From assembly GCA_026261815.1 (NCBI GenBank), contig JAMPIT010000566.1:28297001-28361000 (forward strand): DNA of 64,000 nucleotides, read 5' to 3'. Shown here one piece after another: positions 61,201 to 64,000 of this stretch. The notes beneath the pieces were generated by a model. The model ran no database searches and was not told where the DNA came from. It saw only the letters and a list, made by a program, of their open reading frames with translations. Each line of letters opens with the position of its first letter. Within the stretch, counting starts at the first letter, position 1. This DNA is from Monarcha castaneiventris obscurior. Lineage: Eukaryota; Chordata; Aves; Passeriformes; Monarchidae. The position numbers and the translations under genes were made by a program.

Positions 61201-64000
61201 AGACAGCTGGCTCACTCAAGAGTAGAATCTGAACATCAGCTGACATATCAGAATATGGGCGACTGGGGCTTGGGTCTGAAGGAAAACTGGAACCCACATT
61301 AGTATAAATATGTAGCAGCTGTGCAATCAGCTGTAGCGTAGGTTAAATTCTCCATAAAATTTGCAATTGTGTAAGTTTCTGCAGTTGAATAATTTTGACT
61401 GTGAATTTCTTCTCCCTCCTTTCCATACTGAAAGAAGAGAAGGTCTGAAGATTGCACAAAATGCGAACTCCTAAAGCAATTGCCTAAAGTAATTCACTGG
61501 GTAAAAAATTCAAATGATTTGGCTATGTGACTAGAGCTTTCAAGACAAATTACAGAGACTTTCTTTGAAGAGGAAAAAACCTAAAAGAACAATATTGAAA
61601 TAACATTAATGAGAGTAAGCTCCTGAAACAATAGTGGTGTTCAAAATTATATTGAATAAAAGTTTAGGTGCAATCAATAAGAGGAAAAAGCTCTTATATT
61701 TCTACAACTTGGAGCAGGCTCTGTTTAATTGAGTAAATTAGAAATTATATCTTTTTGCTTTAGAAACTAGGCAGAAATTGGGGGAGAGAGTGCAAAACCA
61801 GACTACCATCTTTGGCTACTTAATCTAAAAAATAAAAAAGTCATTCTTCAAACTTCACATAAGCACTTCAACACATGCACAGACATTCATAAATAGCAAA
61901 GACAGTGAAAATAACACAGCAAAGCTCACTTATGCTCTCAGTTCAACAGTATTTTTTGGGAAGCTATCAGGAAATTAACCTAGCAAAGGCCAAAAGGATA
62001 TTCATAAGGCCTCACCAGAAAAAGATATTCCTATCCTCTCTCTCGCCACAAGCCCTGTTACATAGCAACTTTCATCCTAGGAATACCAATTTCCTCAGAA
62101 CTTAGTTTCTTACATTCAGAAGATTTACCTACTTTAAACATAGGTAAAGTGTCAGTGTGTTATATAGGAAATGTTATTTATGGATTAAGATGCTGTTTGT
62201 TTTAAAAAATTATCTGGACAATGTAATTAAAACTGCATTATTGATACCAATCATATCTTGGCAGAGGTGTGGTATGGAAATATTGCAGTAGTACTGAATG
62301 ACTCTTTTCCATAGCTGAAATTTTGTGAATGTGAAGAATAAATTCATAGGCAGAAATGCAGAGAGAAAACACACATACTCATCTAATATAAATCAATACT
62401 GTTGACAGCTCACTTGGAATGGTTACTAAAGAGTTTCCCCCATGAAAGTGTCATTCTCTAGAAAGGTGTCAGTTCAGAAGAGAAAGAAAAAAAAAAGGAT
62501 TGTAATGGGATACTCTAGCAAGGTAAGTCTGTATACTTTGTGAGCTGCAAGCCAAATCAACACCATGATTTAGCACCATTCAGTATTAGTAGCTCTGAGA
62601 ACCTCACTCTAGATTTGTCAGTGGTGAAATAAACCTTTTGCAGCCCAGTCTCCCTCCTCTGTGGTTTTTTTTTCATTTGGGTGGTTACATTTTTGGGGTT
62701 TTTTTTCTAATACTAATGCTTAATCTTCCACCTCTAATAAAAAGATGTCTCTACAAACAAAGCACAAGCTCTGACTAAGCCTAGCAAGACTGTCAATTAC
62801 AGTGGCTCATCTCCAAAACTGGACTCAAAAAAGAGCAATAAGAATCTTTAAAACTCAAAGTAATATTAATATATTGCAACAGACAAGGGTAAATGCACGG
62901 TTGACTATTTTCTGACATCATTACTAGCTGTTCCAGGGAAGAGTGTGGTCCACGCTCACTGTGTTAGTATTGACAATTGCTGAGTATTTCTTCCCTGCAG
63001 ACTGACTAGAGTTGCTCTTGTAAGTAGCAATTCACTGCTATGAAGCCATAGACCCTTGTAAAATAATTTAACACTGTTGAAAAATACTACCATCCATCAC
63101 TAAATGGAATAAGAGCTGTTCCTAAGTTTCTTTCTCATTCAGTGTTGGAAAATAGCGCCTTTATATTTTCTTATTTTCGTCTGCCAGGAGAGGTGTGTTT
63201 ACTATGAACTGACATTACAGTAGCTATTTACTAAAACTCAGTTTTCATTCCAGAATGCTGTCATGTATCTTACAGTTAAAGGAAGAAGATCCACTTCATG
63301 AAACTGAGAATTAATGTGATGTAAGTGTGTGAAAGTTCAGTACTTTACCTATAAAGAACAACAGGAGAAACTATTTTACAGGTGCTTTGTCTCTCAGTCT
63401 GTAGTAACTGAAGGCCCAAAAGGAAAAGTAGCACTGTGGCTCTCAGGTTCTTGCAAATGTTTTCAGAGATCATCTGCAGAGGTTGATGATTGGCAGTACA
63501 ACTGCTGCCTCTTAGGCAGGGCTCAGTAGACTTCTTGAGTTCCCTGACTTGACGTAGTTGCATAAATATGTGTACAATCCACTTTTAGTATGGCACTCCA
63601 CCACAATACAACTTGCCTGCATTTGCCTTGCTTCAAAAGCACCATCATTTGAAAGGATGCAGCTGCTGGATACAGACAGTGTACTGTTTAAAGGTGTAGG
63701 TGCTGTTTCTGGCTCTGACATATGGGATGATAAAGGACATGTCACTACACTGCAACTGCACTTCCCATCTCTAAATATACAGAAAGACAATGGCTTCCTC
63801 TGTAAATGAGCAAACAGTGGCAAAGTGTAATGTCAGTATTGACTTATTTTGAGAAACTGTCTAGAATTGTGTCCACAAGATCAGAACACCCAAAACAAAT
63901 TTAAACTCTGCTCTAATAGGGAGCTATGAGGATTGCACAGTCTGGCTTAAGAGACTTTGATCTTTTTCTTGTGGTAGTAGTAAAGCCCAAGAAAGTATTT
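58239..64000. other. AT-rich DNA, nothing recognised
   Basis: No gene or repeat family supported. It contains an A/C-rich low-complexity stretch near 58911-58960 and T runs near 62665 and 62700. Overlapping 66-103-codon frames at 63329-63823 on both strands show no family resemblance. Confidence 0.5.

Noticed and set aside
63329..63823. Cluster of overlapping frames of 66-103 codons on both strands
   Set aside because: Frames overlap on opposite strands with no codon bias or motif. At most one could be real and none is supported.
1..64000. CRISPR arrays, operons, tRNA or rRNA genes
   Set aside because: None seen. The direct repeats present are microsatellites, a satellite-like array and LTR modules, and the genome type is vertebrate.

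Overview
The window looks like AT-rich, gene-poor nuclear DNA from a bird. The main evidence is the repeats: about a dozen pieces of the CR1 LINE, including the typical avian 3' ends with ATTCTATGA-type octamers, and seven solo LTRs of endogenous retrovirus (ERV) families of avian type. There are no bacterial features, no operons and no CRISPR arrays. No protein-coding gene could be recognised with confidence; the sequence reads as intergenic or deep intronic DNA.

Layout. 1-2.6 kb: anonymous DNA with a T/G-rich tract. 2.65-3.3 kb: CR1 (+). 5.98-6.13 kb: a 153-bp exon-like block (-) touching a solo LTR (-) that runs to about 6.77 kb. 7.3-8.5 kb: CR1 (-), 3' end joined to an ORF2 endonuclease-side remnant. 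9.36-10.05 kb: a 230-codon open frame (+) of unknown family, the best candidate for unrecognised coding sequence. 14.8-15.6 and 17.15-18.1 kb: two LTRs of one family in opposite orientation, built from repeated GC-rich modules. 22.8-24.7 kb: a cluster of CR1 pieces in both orientations, one split by a short LTR. 28.8-31.3 kb: decayed CR1 reverse transcriptase, 27 perfect TGGA units, a tandem array with a period near 160 bp that is interrupted by a solo LTR with a perfect 5-bp target duplication, then a CR1 3' end. 32-34.5 kb: older CR1 pieces. 35.3-35.5 kb: a weak terminal-exon-like frame. 40.5-41.4 kb: CR1 (-) followed by an LTR (+). 43.3 kb: an A/G-rich tract. 48.5-49.7 kb: the longest CR1 (-), with a broken polymerase motif. 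51.0-51.5 kb: another solo LTR. 52.6-52.8 kb: a small secreted-peptide-like frame (-). 53.5 kb: a perfect 15-bp-arm palindrome. The rest is unassigned AT-rich DNA.

No genes can be shown to work together. The story is one of repeat insertion, decay and rearrangement. The items that merit checking are the 9.36-10.05 kb open frame, the exon-like block at 5.98-6.13 kb, the satellite array with its dated LTR insertion, and the rearranged CR1 cluster. Family names for LTRs come from general resemblance and were not checked against a repeat library.
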